A model generated the notes under the pieces. It was not told where the DNA came from and ran no database searches. It saw nothing but the letters and a program-made list of their open reading frames with translations. Below are positions 8,081-14,734 of a stretch of 28,380 bases of DNA, in pieces. How positions within the stretch are numbered: position 1 is the first letter of the stretch; each line of letters begins with the position of its first letter. This DNA is from a virus, in IMG/VR virus record IMGVR_UViG_3300032087_004365, positions 1-28,380 of that record; one strand, 5' to 3'. The position numbers and the translations under genes are program-made.

Positions 8081-8499
8081 TACGCTGCCTCCTCTTCAGA
8101 ATCGCATTCTATAATACAATCATATGCAATACCAGTGTCAAATATATCTTCAAAAACGACAAACATATCTTGATCTGCTTCTGCAATACACTGTTTGATA
8201 ATCTCAATACACTTCATTTCTTCACAGTGAGCCTCACACATAATTTCAAATTTGTGTTGTGTTCCATAGCACCAGTCTTCACTAACTGATATTGCAATGT
8301 CATCTACACTTATGTCATATCCTTCAAGTTTAGCAAGCATAATTTTTGGTTCAATTATTTTGATCCAACATTGCTTTGCCATTTCTTCAATGTCACTAAC
8401 ATCACCGATTGTCATTGCTTCTTCTGGAATAAAAGACCAAGCACACGCTTGAATTGTATAATCACCGAAATGATCACGCTCTGATTTATGAATACGCAT
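8080..8499 (-). CDS. Unknown acidic, Cys-rich 139-aa protein
   Basis: This is in the middle of the minus-strand operon and its stop shares a base with the next start (TAATG). The protein is strongly acidic, especially the last 40 residues, and has seven Cys in its C-terminal two thirds (WCYG, MCEAHCEEMKC, QC, DCIIEC). That may indicate metal binding, though I see no standard zinc-finger spacing. The final residues EEEAA are partly imposed by the embedded ribosome site (GAGGAGGCAGCG) of the next gene. No family recognised. Small acidic early proteins often bind host proteins, but nothing here proves that. Confidence 0.7.
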   Translation of the reverse strand: MRIHKSERDHFGDYTIQACAWSFIPEEAMTIGDVSDIEEMAKQCWIKIIEPKIMLAKLEGYDISVDDIAISVSEDWCYGTQHKFEIMCEAHCEEMKCIEIIKQCIAEADQDMFVVFEDIFDTGIAYDCIIECDSEEEAA

Positions 8500-8834
8500 T
8501 ACGCTGTCTCCTCTACAATATGTTTGCCATGCTGTTTGATGAAATCAACTGATACGCAATGTTCACCAACTTTTAGATTTGCTGGATCATATTCAAAGTA
8601 ATCAACTGTAAGGTATTGACTACCATAACCATCAGTTACATCATCCAATGCTTTCTTTACTACATCAAATGTTATTACATCCCAATTTAATTCTGTAACA
8701 ACAAAAGATGATTCTGTTGTTCCCCAAGCAGTATTATTGCTGTTGATAGCAACACCCTGTGGCATATTATTGTAAAACTCTACAACATCACCAAACACTT
8801 GACTTTCAAATTTGTATACTGCAACTTTTTTCAT
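8499..8834 (-). CDS. Unknown 111-aa protein
   Basis: This is the first gene behind the promoter at 8870-8898. The leader carries GGAGACAGCGTAATG. The protein starts MKKVAVYKFESQVFGDVVEFYNN and appears to be a mixed alpha/beta domain with several aromatic residues and no Cys motif apart from one Cys. It ends HIVEETA, where EETA is encoded by the ribosome site of the following gene. The one-base overlap with the following gene implies translational coupling. I do not recognise a family. Confidence 0.7.
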   Translation of the reverse strand: MKKVAVYKFESQVFGDVVEFYNNMPQGVAINSNNTAWGTTESSFVVTELNWDVITFDVVKKALDDVTDGYGSQYLTVDYFEYDPANLKVGEHCVSVDFIKQHGKHIVEETA

Positions 8835-8869
8835 TACGCTGTCTCCTTGTTTAACTAACTTACACTATT

Positions 8870-8898
8870 AATATAGTGCGTATTGGCCCTAATTACAA
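8870..8898 (-). promoter_or_regulatory. Leftward sigma70-like promoter (weaker copy)
   Basis: On the minus strand, TTGTAA (8893-8898) and TATATT (8870-8875) are separated by 17 bp. TGTAAGTT follows the -10 box by 5 bp (8857-8864), at about the start of transcription. The -10 and leader match the two stronger copies at 9123 and 9648, but the -35 box has diverged. A TTGGC/GCCAA dyad (8883-8887, 8901-8905) overlaps the -35 region and could be an operator. Confidence 0.65.
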
Positions 8899-8917
8899 GA
8901 GCCAACTCAATCTTTTT

Positions 8918-9085
8918 TTATTTTTTTTCCATATTGTCTGCTATTCTTTTTAGTTGTTCGCTTATCTCACCTAGGGAGTAGCATAGCATGTTGTATGTGT
9001 CTACATCAAAACTAACTGTAGATTCTGATTTTGTATAGATATCACTTTCTAGTGCGTCTGCGATTTTTTCAAGTTGTTCTTGCAT
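8918..9085 (-). CDS. Unknown 55-aa helical protein
   Basis: This short ORF has its own promoter (9123-9151), and GGAG lies about 9 bases before the ATG. The sequence is amphipathic and probably helical (MQEQLEKIADALESD, then LGEISEQLKRIADNMEKK). 'LEKIADALES' and 'LKRIADNMEK' look like an internal repeat, so it may be a short coiled coil or helical hairpin. It is the only gene in the cluster whose leader lacks the CAGCGTAATG junction. Function unknown. Confidence 0.65.
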   Translation of the reverse strand: MQEQLEKIADALESDIYTKSESTVSFDVDTYNMLCYSLGEISEQLKRIADNMEKK

Positions 9086-9122
9086 TGTTTGTTTCTCCGT
9101 TGTTTAACTAACTTACATTATT

Positions 9123-9151
9123 AATATAGTATACTTATTTATACTTGTCAA
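9123..9151 (-). promoter_or_regulatory. Leftward sigma70 promoter, strong consensus
   Basis: On the minus strand, TTGACA (9146-9151) and TATATT (9123-9128) are separated by 17 bp, and TGTAAGTT lies at 9110-9117 near +1. The spacer contains two AAGTATA repeats and a GTATAC palindrome. It is almost identical to the copy at 9648-9676 across the promoter and the first transcribed bases. It drives the 55-aa gene. Confidence 0.85.
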
Positions 9152-9179
9152 CACCTAAATGCATCTTTTTTTATCTTTT

Positions 9180-9195
9180 TTTACGCTGTCTCCTC
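9180..9195 (-). repeat. Orphan copy of the gene-junction ribosome-site cassette
   Basis: The end of the 73-aa gene reads GAGGAGACAGCGTAA on the minus strand, exactly the module that elsewhere in the cluster ends in ATG of the next gene. Here the ATG is missing and only an A-rich stretch and the next promoter follow. The other copies are at 8078-8094, 8497-8513, 8832-8848, 9400-9416 and 9612-9628. The orphan suggests that a gene once followed and was lost or replaced. Confidence 0.8.
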
Positions 9196-9402
9196 TAGCA
9201 AATCATGAGCATCTGAAATGATATCCCACATACGAACTTCACTCATATACCAGTTATCTTCACTTGTTTTCTTTTCAGGGAACGCTTTGAAGCATTGTTC
9301 CCATACTTCTTCAATAAAGTATTCACGCTCAAGTGATTGTGGCATCTTTTGAAGTTTGTCAGACATTTTTAGAAGTTTTTTCTTTGCTTGAATATTTTCC
9401 AT
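9181..9402 (-). CDS. Unknown 73-aa protein
   Basis: This is the second gene of the transcript from 9648-9676. Its start shares a base with the stop of the 70-aa gene (TAATG). The N terminus is basic and helical (MENIQAKKKLLKMSDKLQKM). The middle contains FIEEVWEQCFKAFPEKK and the C terminus MWDIISDAHDLLEETA, suggesting an all-alpha protein. The last four residues are encoded by a ribosome-site module that no longer has a gene after it. No family recognised. Confidence 0.7.
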   Translation of the reverse strand: MENIQAKKKLLKMSDKLQKMPQSLEREYFIEEVWEQCFKAFPEKKTSEDNWYMSEVRMWDIISDAHDLLEETA

Positions 9403-9614
9403 TACGCTGCCTCCTCTACATAATGAACCCAGTGTGATTCATAATATCCATCTTGGTTTGGACGTTTTTCTACACAATCATAATAGTATAAATCTTCTAT
9501 GATTCGATTAGGAGCAGTTATACTATCTTTTCCGAAAGTATACAACTTACCTGTATACATATCAATCCATGCTTTACGATATTGTATTGTTCCATCTGAA
9601 AGTGTTTGTTTCAT
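9402..9614 (-). CDS. Unknown 70-aa protein
   Basis: This is the first gene behind the strong leftward promoter, with the leader AGGAGACAGCGTAATG. The sequence is rich in Tyr and Trp (IQYRKAWIDMYTGKLYTFGKD, DLYYYDCVEKRPNQDGYYESHWVHYVEEAA) and looks like a small beta-sheet domain. It ends in the EEAA dictated by the next gene's ribosome site. Its position as the first gene from the best promoter fits an early role. No family recognised. Confidence 0.7.
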   Translation of the reverse strand: MKQTLSDGTIQYRKAWIDMYTGKLYTFGKDSITAPNRIIEDLYYYDCVEKRPNQDGYYESHWVHYVEEAA

Positions 9615-9647
9615 TACGCTGTCTCCTTTTAACTAACTTACATTATT

Positions 9648-9676
9648 AATATAGTATACTTATTTATACTTGTCAA
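9648..9676 (-). promoter_or_regulatory. Leftward sigma70 promoter, strongest copy
   Basis: On the minus strand, TTGACA (9671-9676) and TATATT (9648-9653) are separated by 17 bp. An A-rich UP-like stretch lies upstream of the -35 box (AAAAAAAGTG), and TGTAAGTT lies at 9635-9642. The 16 bases at 9670-9685 recur exactly at 27719-27734, in the leftward promoter of the structured region. It drives the 70-aa and 73-aa genes. Confidence 0.88.
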
Positions 9677-9697
9677 CACTTTTTTTAATCTTTTTTC

Positions 9698-9739
9698 AAA
9701 AAAAAATCCCCCACTAGGACCTACTCTAGCGAGGGATTT
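9698..9739 (-). terminator. Leftward rho-independent terminator
   Basis: AAATCCC (9704-9710) pairs with GGGATTT (9733-9739), and an inner CTAG/CTAG pair (9714-9717, 9726-9729) closes the loop. Nine A on the plus strand (9698-9706) give a U-run for leftward RNA. It lies just upstream of the leftward promoter at 9648-9676 and would insulate it from antisense transcription of the 9846 operon. Confidence 0.7.
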
Positions 9740-9746
9740 CTGCATC

Positions 9747-9776
9747 TTGCCCTAGATGGTATACTCTGTGTATACA
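9747..9776 (+). promoter_or_regulatory. Candidate rightward promoter with paired GTATAC palindromes
   Basis: Two GTATAC palindromes (9759-9764 and 9770-9775) are spaced 11 bp centre to centre, one helical turn apart, upstream of the 9846 gene. A weak promoter reading is TTGCCC (9747-9752), 18 bp, TATACA (9771-9776). The paired palindromes could be operator half-sites. GTATAC also occurs in the spacers of the leftward promoters at 9123 and 9648. Confidence 0.35.
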
Positions 9777-9845
9777 CTGATACTTATAGCACATAACAGG
9801 TGAATCACTAATAATAAATACACATGAACGACAGGAGATACATCA

Positions 9846-10034
9846 ATGGATGATCAATACAAAGAAAAAATTGCAAAAATTGAAAATGATATTGGTGTTA
9901 TTAAGAACAACCACCTAGCACACATAGAGTCAAGTATGACCCGTATAGAAAAAACTATGGACAAATTGGACAACCGTATGTGGGCTATAGTTGCAATAAT
10001 TGTTGCAGCCGCAGTAGCGAGTATGTTTACATAA
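9846..10034 (+). CDS. XhlA/holin-like coiled-coil membrane protein
   Basis: This 62-aa protein has ACAGGAG about 10 bases before the ATG. Residues 1-43 form a heptad-like helix (YKEKIAKIENDIGVIKNNHLAHIESSM, then IEKTMDKLDNR). Residues 45-61 (MWAIVAIIVAAAVASMF) form one transmembrane span at the C terminus. This layout is that of haemolysin XhlA-type phage lysis proteins. It probably takes part in membrane permeabilisation at lysis, though no endolysin gene is recognisable nearby. The stop overlaps the next start by one base (TAATG). Confidence 0.6.
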   Translation: MDDQYKEKIAKIENDIGVIKNNHLAHIESSMTRIEKTMDKLDNRMWAIVAIIVAAAVASMFT

Positions 10035-10297
10035 TGGGACATAGACTAGGACATCCATACAGAACACCAGGGCAAAGCAAAAAGTTTGCAGTCAAGGTTA
10101 AGAACAGAGAAACAGGACGCATCAAAACTGTGAGATTTGGTGATCCTAAATTAAGTATCAAACGTAAAGATCCAAAGCGTAGAGCAGCCTTTCAAGCAAG
10201 GTTTGGACCACGCTTTCGTAATCTAAAAGGACAAAAGAACCTAAGCCCGCTATACTGGTCATGGCAGGCTTGGAAGCCCGGAACAAAGTGGGTGTGA
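10034..10297 (+). CDS. Conserved basic phage protein (KTVRFGDP family)
   Basis: This encodes an 87-aa, strongly basic protein. I chose the ATG at 10034, which overlaps the previous stop, over an upstream in-frame start that lies inside the previous gene. The sequence contains VKVKNRETGRIKTVRFGDPKLSIKRKDPKRRAAFQARFG, then SPLYWSWQAWKPGTKWV. This pattern (ktv.FGDp.m.ikrd...rr.sFrar....ar.WscraW) is a small family I recall from marine tailed phages, usually annotated hypothetical (DUF5872-like). No enzyme motif is visible. High charge suggests nucleic-acid or virion-interior binding. Confidence 0.65.
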   Translation: MGHRLGHPYRTPGQSKKFAVKVKNRETGRIKTVRFGDPKLSIKRKDPKRRAAFQARFGPRFRNLKGQKNLSPLYWSWQAWKPGTKWV

Positions 10298-10330
10298 GTG
10301 AGAGTGACCACAGACAGAGGAGTGACTTCA

Positions 10331-10381
10331 ATGCCAAAACATATGAAGAAAAAGAAGAAATCAAAAAAAAGAAGTAGATAA
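10331..10381 (+). CDS. 16-aa lysine/arginine-rich micropeptide
   Basis: A strong AGAGGAG lies 8 bases before the ATG, followed by MPKHMKKKKKSKKRSR and a TAA stop. It sits in an otherwise gene-free 108-base gap between the 87-aa basic protein and the methyltransferase. The peptide has 11 basic residues (8 Lys, 2 Arg, 1 His), so it could bind DNA or RNA, for example as a packaged condensation peptide. It could also be a chance A-rich ORF, but the ribosome site argues against that. Confidence 0.4.
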   Translation: MPKHMKKKKKSKKRSR

Positions 10382-10405
10382 TAGTAAAACAATGGAGCAC
10401 AGCAT

Positions 10406-11182
10406 ATGATTTACAACCTGGACTGCATCGAATGGATGCGATCACAACCGTCAGAGATTGTGGATGTAATTATAACTTCACCGCCATACAACAGAGGCAT
10501 CAAATACAACAGTTATCAAGATCGCAGAGCAGACTATTTGTCGTGGATGAGTGATGTGTTTGCGGAATGCTGCCGTATATTAAAACCGTCAGGACACCTG
10601 TTCGTAAATATAGCAGGCAATAGCCGAGATCCTTTTTTAGCATACGAAGTTGCTCAAACTGTGCCTTGGCGAGTGCAGAATAATATTGTGTGGGCAAAGG
10701 CCATAGAGTTCAAAGGACACATATATGGTCGCAGCACCGTAAATATCAATGCCCAATATGTGCTACCACACGGACACGAAACTGTATGGCATTTTACAGA
10801 AAAAGGCAAAACGCCTATATCGCTTGAACAGAGTAGTGTGCCTTATAGACCAGAATATGCAGAAGATAATTTTAAACGCACAGGAAGAACACACAGGCCC
10901 ACAACAACCTGTTGGCATATACCATATGAAACCACAGGTTATATGGGACACGATGCAAAGCAATTCAAAGGTGAAAAATCACATCCAGCGATATTTCCAA
11001 GAGATTTGGTTAGACACTGTTTAAATGTTGCTGGTTCACAACCAGGTGATGTATTATACGATCCTTTCGCAGGCACAGGCACAACACTTGTTGTGGCAAA
11101 AGAACAGGAACTTACAGGCATAGGCACAGAAATAGATGCCGATTATGTTGATTTTATTAAAGAAAGATTAGAATGCCTTTAA
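10406..11182 (+). CDS. DNA methyltransferase (N4-cytosine / N6-adenine, beta-type motif order)
   Basis: This 258-aa protein carries the catalytic motif TSPPY (residues 24-28) near the N terminus. DPFAGTGTT (219-227) is the S-adenosylmethionine-binding motif I near the C terminus, giving the beta-class order. HPAIFPRDL (193-201) is also typical. A proline-proline catalytic motif occurs in N4-cytosine and some N6-adenine enzymes, so the base cannot be assigned. No restriction enzyme gene is nearby, so it is an orphan enzyme. It probably protects phage DNA from host restriction or alters promoters or packaging sites. The last 10 bases overlap the large terminase gene. The leader GGAGCACAGC matches that of the 783 gene. 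Confidence 0.92.
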   Translation: MIYNLDCIEWMRSQPSEIVDVIITSPPYNRGIKYNSYQDRRADYLSWMSDVFAECCRILKPSGHLFVNIAGNSRDPFLAYEVAQTVPWRVQNNIVWAKAIEFKGHIYGRSTVNINAQYVLPHGHETVWHFTEKGKTPISLEQSSVPYRPEYAEDNFKRTGRTHRPTTTCWHIPYETTGYMGHDAKQFKGEKSHPAIFPRDLVRHCLNVAGSQPGDVLYDPFAGTGTTLVVAKEQELTGIGTEIDADYVDFIKERLECL

Positions 11183-12411
11183 GCACAGCACAGCAAGCAA
11201 TTGGCGACGACAATACTAGATTTAGAGTAATCATAGCAGGTCGTCGCTTTGGCAAAACTTACCTTAGTGTAAGAGAGATGGCCAAATTCGCAAGACATCC
11301 CAAAAGAAAAGTAGTTTACATTGCACCCAGTTATAGACAGGGCAAGCAAACCGTATGGACAGACCTTAAAGAAAGGCTGGGTAAACTAGGATGGATCAAG
11401 CGTGTAAATGAAACTGAACTTACAGTTAGTCTAATAAACGGTAGTTTAATTATGCTACGCTCCGCAGATAACTACGATAGTATGCGAGGCTTAGGCATTG
11501 ACTTTGTTGTGTTTGACGAGTTTGCAGACATTGCAGTTCAAACTTGGACAGAAGTAATCAGACCAGCATTGTCAGACCGTGAAGGCCACGCTATGTTTAT
11601 AGGCACACCCAAAGGAATGGGTAACTGGGCAAAAGACCTGTGGGACCAAGGACAAAATCCTGCAGTAATAGATTGGAGTTCGTATCAATACACTACACTA
11701 GACGGTGGTAATGTTAGTGAAGAAGAAATAGAAGCCGCAAAACAAGATTTGGATGAAAGAACTTTCAGACAGGAATATATGGCAACCTTCGAAACATATA
11801 GTGGAATTTGTTATTTTGCGTTCGACAGAAGTCAACTATTTGATGTAAAACAACTTAGCCCAGCAGTTGCTGAAAATGAAACTATGCACATTGGATGCGA
11901 TTTCAACGTGAATCCGATGAGTGCAGTTGTCTCGGTAAAGCGTGGTGAACGCTTGTATGTAGTAGATGCTATAGAAATATATGGATCTAACACTCAAGAA
12001 CTATGTGATGAGATTCATATGAAGTATGGCACAGAACGCAAATACTTTGCTTATCCAGACGCAAGTGGTGGTGCTCGTAACACTAAAGGTGCAAGTGACC
12101 ACAACATACTTAGACAAAATGGATTTCTAGTTAAATCGCCAGGACGCAATCCACCAGTTAAAGATAGAATAGCCGCAGTCAATAGTGCATTTAAATCCTC
12201 AAATGGCCAGATAAAACTTTGTATAAATAACACTGCACGAAGATTAATTGAATGCGTTGAAAAGCAAACATATAAGGGTGATACTCGAATACCAGATAAA
12301 GAAAGCGGATTCGATCACCTATTGGATGCATTGGGATACTTGACTGTGTATCATTTCCCAATACAGCGTCCAATAAAACAAGATACAACAAGTGTGTTCG
12401 GACACTTCTAA
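11173..12411 (+). CDS. terL: Terminase large subunit
   Basis: This 412-aa protein has all the expected parts. The ATPase has Walker A AGRRFGKT (22-29), Walker B FVVFDE (111-116) and coupling motif FIGTPKG (142-148). The RNase-H-like nuclease has acidic residues D243 (GCDFN), D296 (YPDASGG) and D381/D385 (FDHLLDALGYL). It powers DNA packaging and cuts the concatemer. Length is normal for compact large terminases. It starts inside the methyltransferase gene, so the two are probably co-translated. The portal follows after 10 bases. Confidence 0.95.
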   Translation: MPLSTAQQAIGDDNTRFRVIIAGRRFGKTYLSVREMAKFARHPKRKVVYIAPSYRQGKQTVWTDLKERLGKLGWIKRVNETELTVSLINGSLIMLRSADNYDSMRGLGIDFVVFDEFADIAVQTWTEVIRPALSDREGHAMFIGTPKGMGNWAKDLWDQGQNPAVIDWSSYQYTTLDGGNVSEEEIEAAKQDLDERTFRQEYMATFETYSGICYFAFDRSQLFDVKQLSPAVAENETMHIGCDFNVNPMSAVVSVKRGERLYVVDAIEIYGSNTQELCDEIHMKYGTERKYFAYPDASGGARNTKGASDHNILRQNGFLVKSPGRNPPVKDRIAAVNSAFKSSNGQIKLCINNTARRLIECVEKQTYKGDTRIPDKESGFDHLLDALGYLTVYHFPIQRPIKQDTTSVFGHF

Positions 12412-12421
12412 GGATTAACAA

Positions 12422-13972
12422 ATGCTTACTGAAAAAGAATTAAAACAAGTCCACCCAGAATACAGCGATATGGCTCCAGAGTGGGACTACTACTGGAGAA
12501 GTTACGCAGGTGGCAATGAATACCGTGAAGGAGCATACCTTCGCAAATATTTGAACGAAGATGCAGCCCCCGGTGATCAATATGGACAGCGATTACTAAA
12601 CACAGCACTGCAAAACCATGTGAAATCAATTGTTCACATCTATCGCAGTTATTTGTTTAGAACAGCACCAACTAGAGTGTTGAGTAATCTACTTGCATTG
12701 CAAGATGTAAATTCATTTATGGTTGATGTAGATCTTAAAGGCACAGACCTAAATGCGTTTATGAAAAAGATTCAAGACAGTCTAATGGTATATGGCAGTA
12801 TGTGGTTGGTAGTTGATAGACCAGCATATAGAACACTTACACGTGCAGAAGAATTACAAATGGGCATTCGTGCTTATGTAAACGCTTATGTTCCAGGCAA
12901 TGTGTTAGATTGGGAATACACACCAACTATTACTGGTAAACAAGAACTAACTTATTTGAAACTAATCGAACATTCAGGTGATGAATATGATCAAATCGTT
13001 GTTTGGAAGCCAGAAGTAGTAGAACGCTACTGGGTAGAGAAAAAAGGTTTCAAACAAAAGATTGTAAGCAAAGGCAGCATAGGAGCCTACGAATACGCAT
13101 ACAACGATGAGATTGAATATGGTAAAATACTTCGTGCAGAAGAGTATCTTAACCCACTAGGCTATGTGCCAGCATTCAGAGTAAGCACTGATGATGGACA
13201 CAGCCAAATTGCAGATATCGCTGACACACAGCGTCAAATCTACAACAGACTATCCGAACTAGAGCAAAGCATTCGTATTAGTGGTCATCCCACGCTCGTG
13301 AAGACTGCGGATACACAAGCAGCGGCTGGAGCAGGTGCAGTGATTACTGTCCCAGAAGATTTACCCGCTGATAAGAATCCATACTTGCTTCAGCCAAGCG
13401 GTGCTACAATCCAAAGTATACTAGACAGTATTCAAATGGATATAGATGCTATTGACAAAATGGCACATGTATCAGGTATTAGAGGCACTGTAGGTAGCCC
13501 AATGTCAGGAGTGGCACTACAAACAGAAATGCAAATGCTCAACAGTAGACTTTCAGACTTTGCTGAAGTGCTACAAGAAGCAGAATATAAAATATGGGAA
13601 CTATTCACACAATGGCAAGGTATACAGCCAGATGGTGACTTTGAAATTGTTTATGAGAAAAGTTTCGATATTAGAGATAAGCACAGTGATTTAGAACTAT
13701 TGCGTAAGGCAAACGAATTTGTCAATGTGCCAGAACTTGGTATGGAAATCCAACGCCAAGTTGCTAAATTGTTGATTGAAGATGAAGCAACACTAGAACG
13801 AGTGTTGTCAAGCATTGATCAACCCGTGTTGGAACAACATGCAACACAAACACCGGAAACTGTGCTAGAGCACATTGACCAAATGATTGCAGAAGGTTAT
13901 ACAGATGAGCAAATTCAAGAGATGCATCCTGAACTTGCTGGTGCTGTAATAGCCCGTCTACGCAATCAATAA
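12422..13972 (+). CDS. Portal protein
   Basis: This 516-aa protein lies directly after TerL and before a scaffold/capsid pair, which is the portal position. The sequence has a long alpha/beta core, a stretch 'ISGHPTLVKTADTQAAAGAGAVITVPEDLP', and later 'SPMSGVALQTEMQMLNSRLSDFAEVLQEAEYKIWELF', which fits the tunnel and stem helices of portals of the DUF4055 or SPP1-gp6 types. The last 40 residues include 'PETVLEHIDQMIAEGYTDEQIQEMHPEL', a small helical tail also seen in portals. It forms the dodecameric DNA entry ring. AAGGA precedes the ATG. Confidence 0.88.
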   Translation: MLTEKELKQVHPEYSDMAPEWDYYWRSYAGGNEYREGAYLRKYLNEDAAPGDQYGQRLLNTALQNHVKSIVHIYRSYLFRTAPTRVLSNLLALQDVNSFMVDVDLKGTDLNAFMKKIQDSLMVYGSMWLVVDRPAYRTLTRAEELQMGIRAYVNAYVPGNVLDWEYTPTITGKQELTYLKLIEHSGDEYDQIVVWKPEVVERYWVEKKGFKQKIVSKGSIGAYEYAYNDEIEYGKILRAEEYLNPLGYVPAFRVSTDDGHSQIADIADTQRQIYNRLSELEQSIRISGHPTLVKTADTQAAAGAGAVITVPEDLPADKNPYLLQPSGATIQSILDSIQMDIDAIDKMAHVSGIRGTVGSPMSGVALQTEMQMLNSRLSDFAEVLQEAEYKIWELFTQWQGIQPDGDFEIVYEKSFDIRDKHSDLELLRKANEFVNVPELGMEIQRQVAKLLIEDEATLERVLSSIDQPVLEQHATQTPETVLEHIDQMIAEGYTDEQIQEMHPELAGAVIARLRNQ

Positions 13973-14006
13973 ATACTAACACTACTCATTAGGAGGTTAC
14001 GGGACA

Positions 14007-14714
14007 ATGACCGACACTACATTGGACACAGCAGGCGAAACTACTGGAGTTGAAACCAACATTGCTGAAGAATCAAACATCCAGGACCAGGCTCAAAGCG
14101 AGCGTATGTTTACTCAAGAAGAAGTAAATGCTATGATCGCAAAAAGAGCAGAAAAGATGGCCAAACAGAAGTTTGGTGACATCGATGTTTCAGAATATCA
14201 AGAACTGAAAGCACAAAAGGAAAAGGCTCAAAGAGATGAGTTGATCCGCAAGCAGAAGTTCGAAGAAGTTTTGAAGCAACAAAAAGAAACATACGAGCAG
14301 GAAGTTAACACACTACGCTCACAACTAACAGGCGTGAAAGTAGATGGTGCTGTGTTAGATGCTGCAACAAAATATGGTGCTGTAAGCCCAGGTGATGTTG
14401 CACAACTAATGAAAAACAGTATCAAGTTAGACGAAACTGGTAATCCTGTTGTATTAGATGATACTGGCAATGTCAGATATGATCCTACTACAGCAGAACC
14501 AATGACAGTAGAGTTGGCAGTTAAAGAATTTTTAGAAAACAAGCCATACTTCCGTGCAAGCAATCCAGCAGGTGCAGGAACACAAGCAAATCCTCGTCCT
14601 GTAAAAACAGAGCAATTGACTATGAGTGATTTAGATATGAAAAATCCAGAACACCGTAAGATATATGCAGAAATGATGGATCCACGCAGAACTCGTAAGT
14701 TTTATTCATCTTAA
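14007..14714 (+). CDS. Capsid scaffolding protein
   Basis: This 235-aa protein is acidic at its N terminus, then strongly helical and charged. A predicted coiled coil spans about residues 34-107 (MFTQEEVNAMIAKRAEKMAKQKFGD, then KAQKEKAQRDELIRKQKFEEVLKQQKETYEQEVNTL). It has a basic C terminus (DPRRTRKFYSS). Placement between portal and major capsid, together with this composition, is typical of a separate scaffolding protein. It guides procapsid assembly and is lost before packaging. No protease domain is seen. AGGAGG lies 10 bases before the ATG. Confidence 0.85.
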   Translation: MTDTTLDTAGETTGVETNIAEESNIQDQAQSERMFTQEEVNAMIAKRAEKMAKQKFGDIDVSEYQELKAQKEKAQRDELIRKQKFEEVLKQQKETYEQEVNTLRSQLTGVKVDGAVLDAATKYGAVSPGDVAQLMKNSIKLDETGNPVVLDDTGNVRYDPTTAEPMTVELAVKEFLENKPYFRASNPAGAGTQANPRPVKTEQLTMSDLDMKNPEHRKIYAEMMDPRRTRKFYSS

Positions 14715-14734
14715 TATAGCAAAGGAAAATATAG

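Noticed and set aside
8074-8289. Plus-strand 71-aa ORF opposite the minus-strand cluster.
   Set aside because: No ribosome site. The minus-strand genes here have linked starts, promoters and conserved junctions.
9980-10297. 105-aa form of the basic protein starting at 9980.
   Set aside because: The upstream part lies inside the XhlA-like gene and reads as a Cys/Ser-rich shadow. The TAATG overlap at 10034 is the normal start for this genome.
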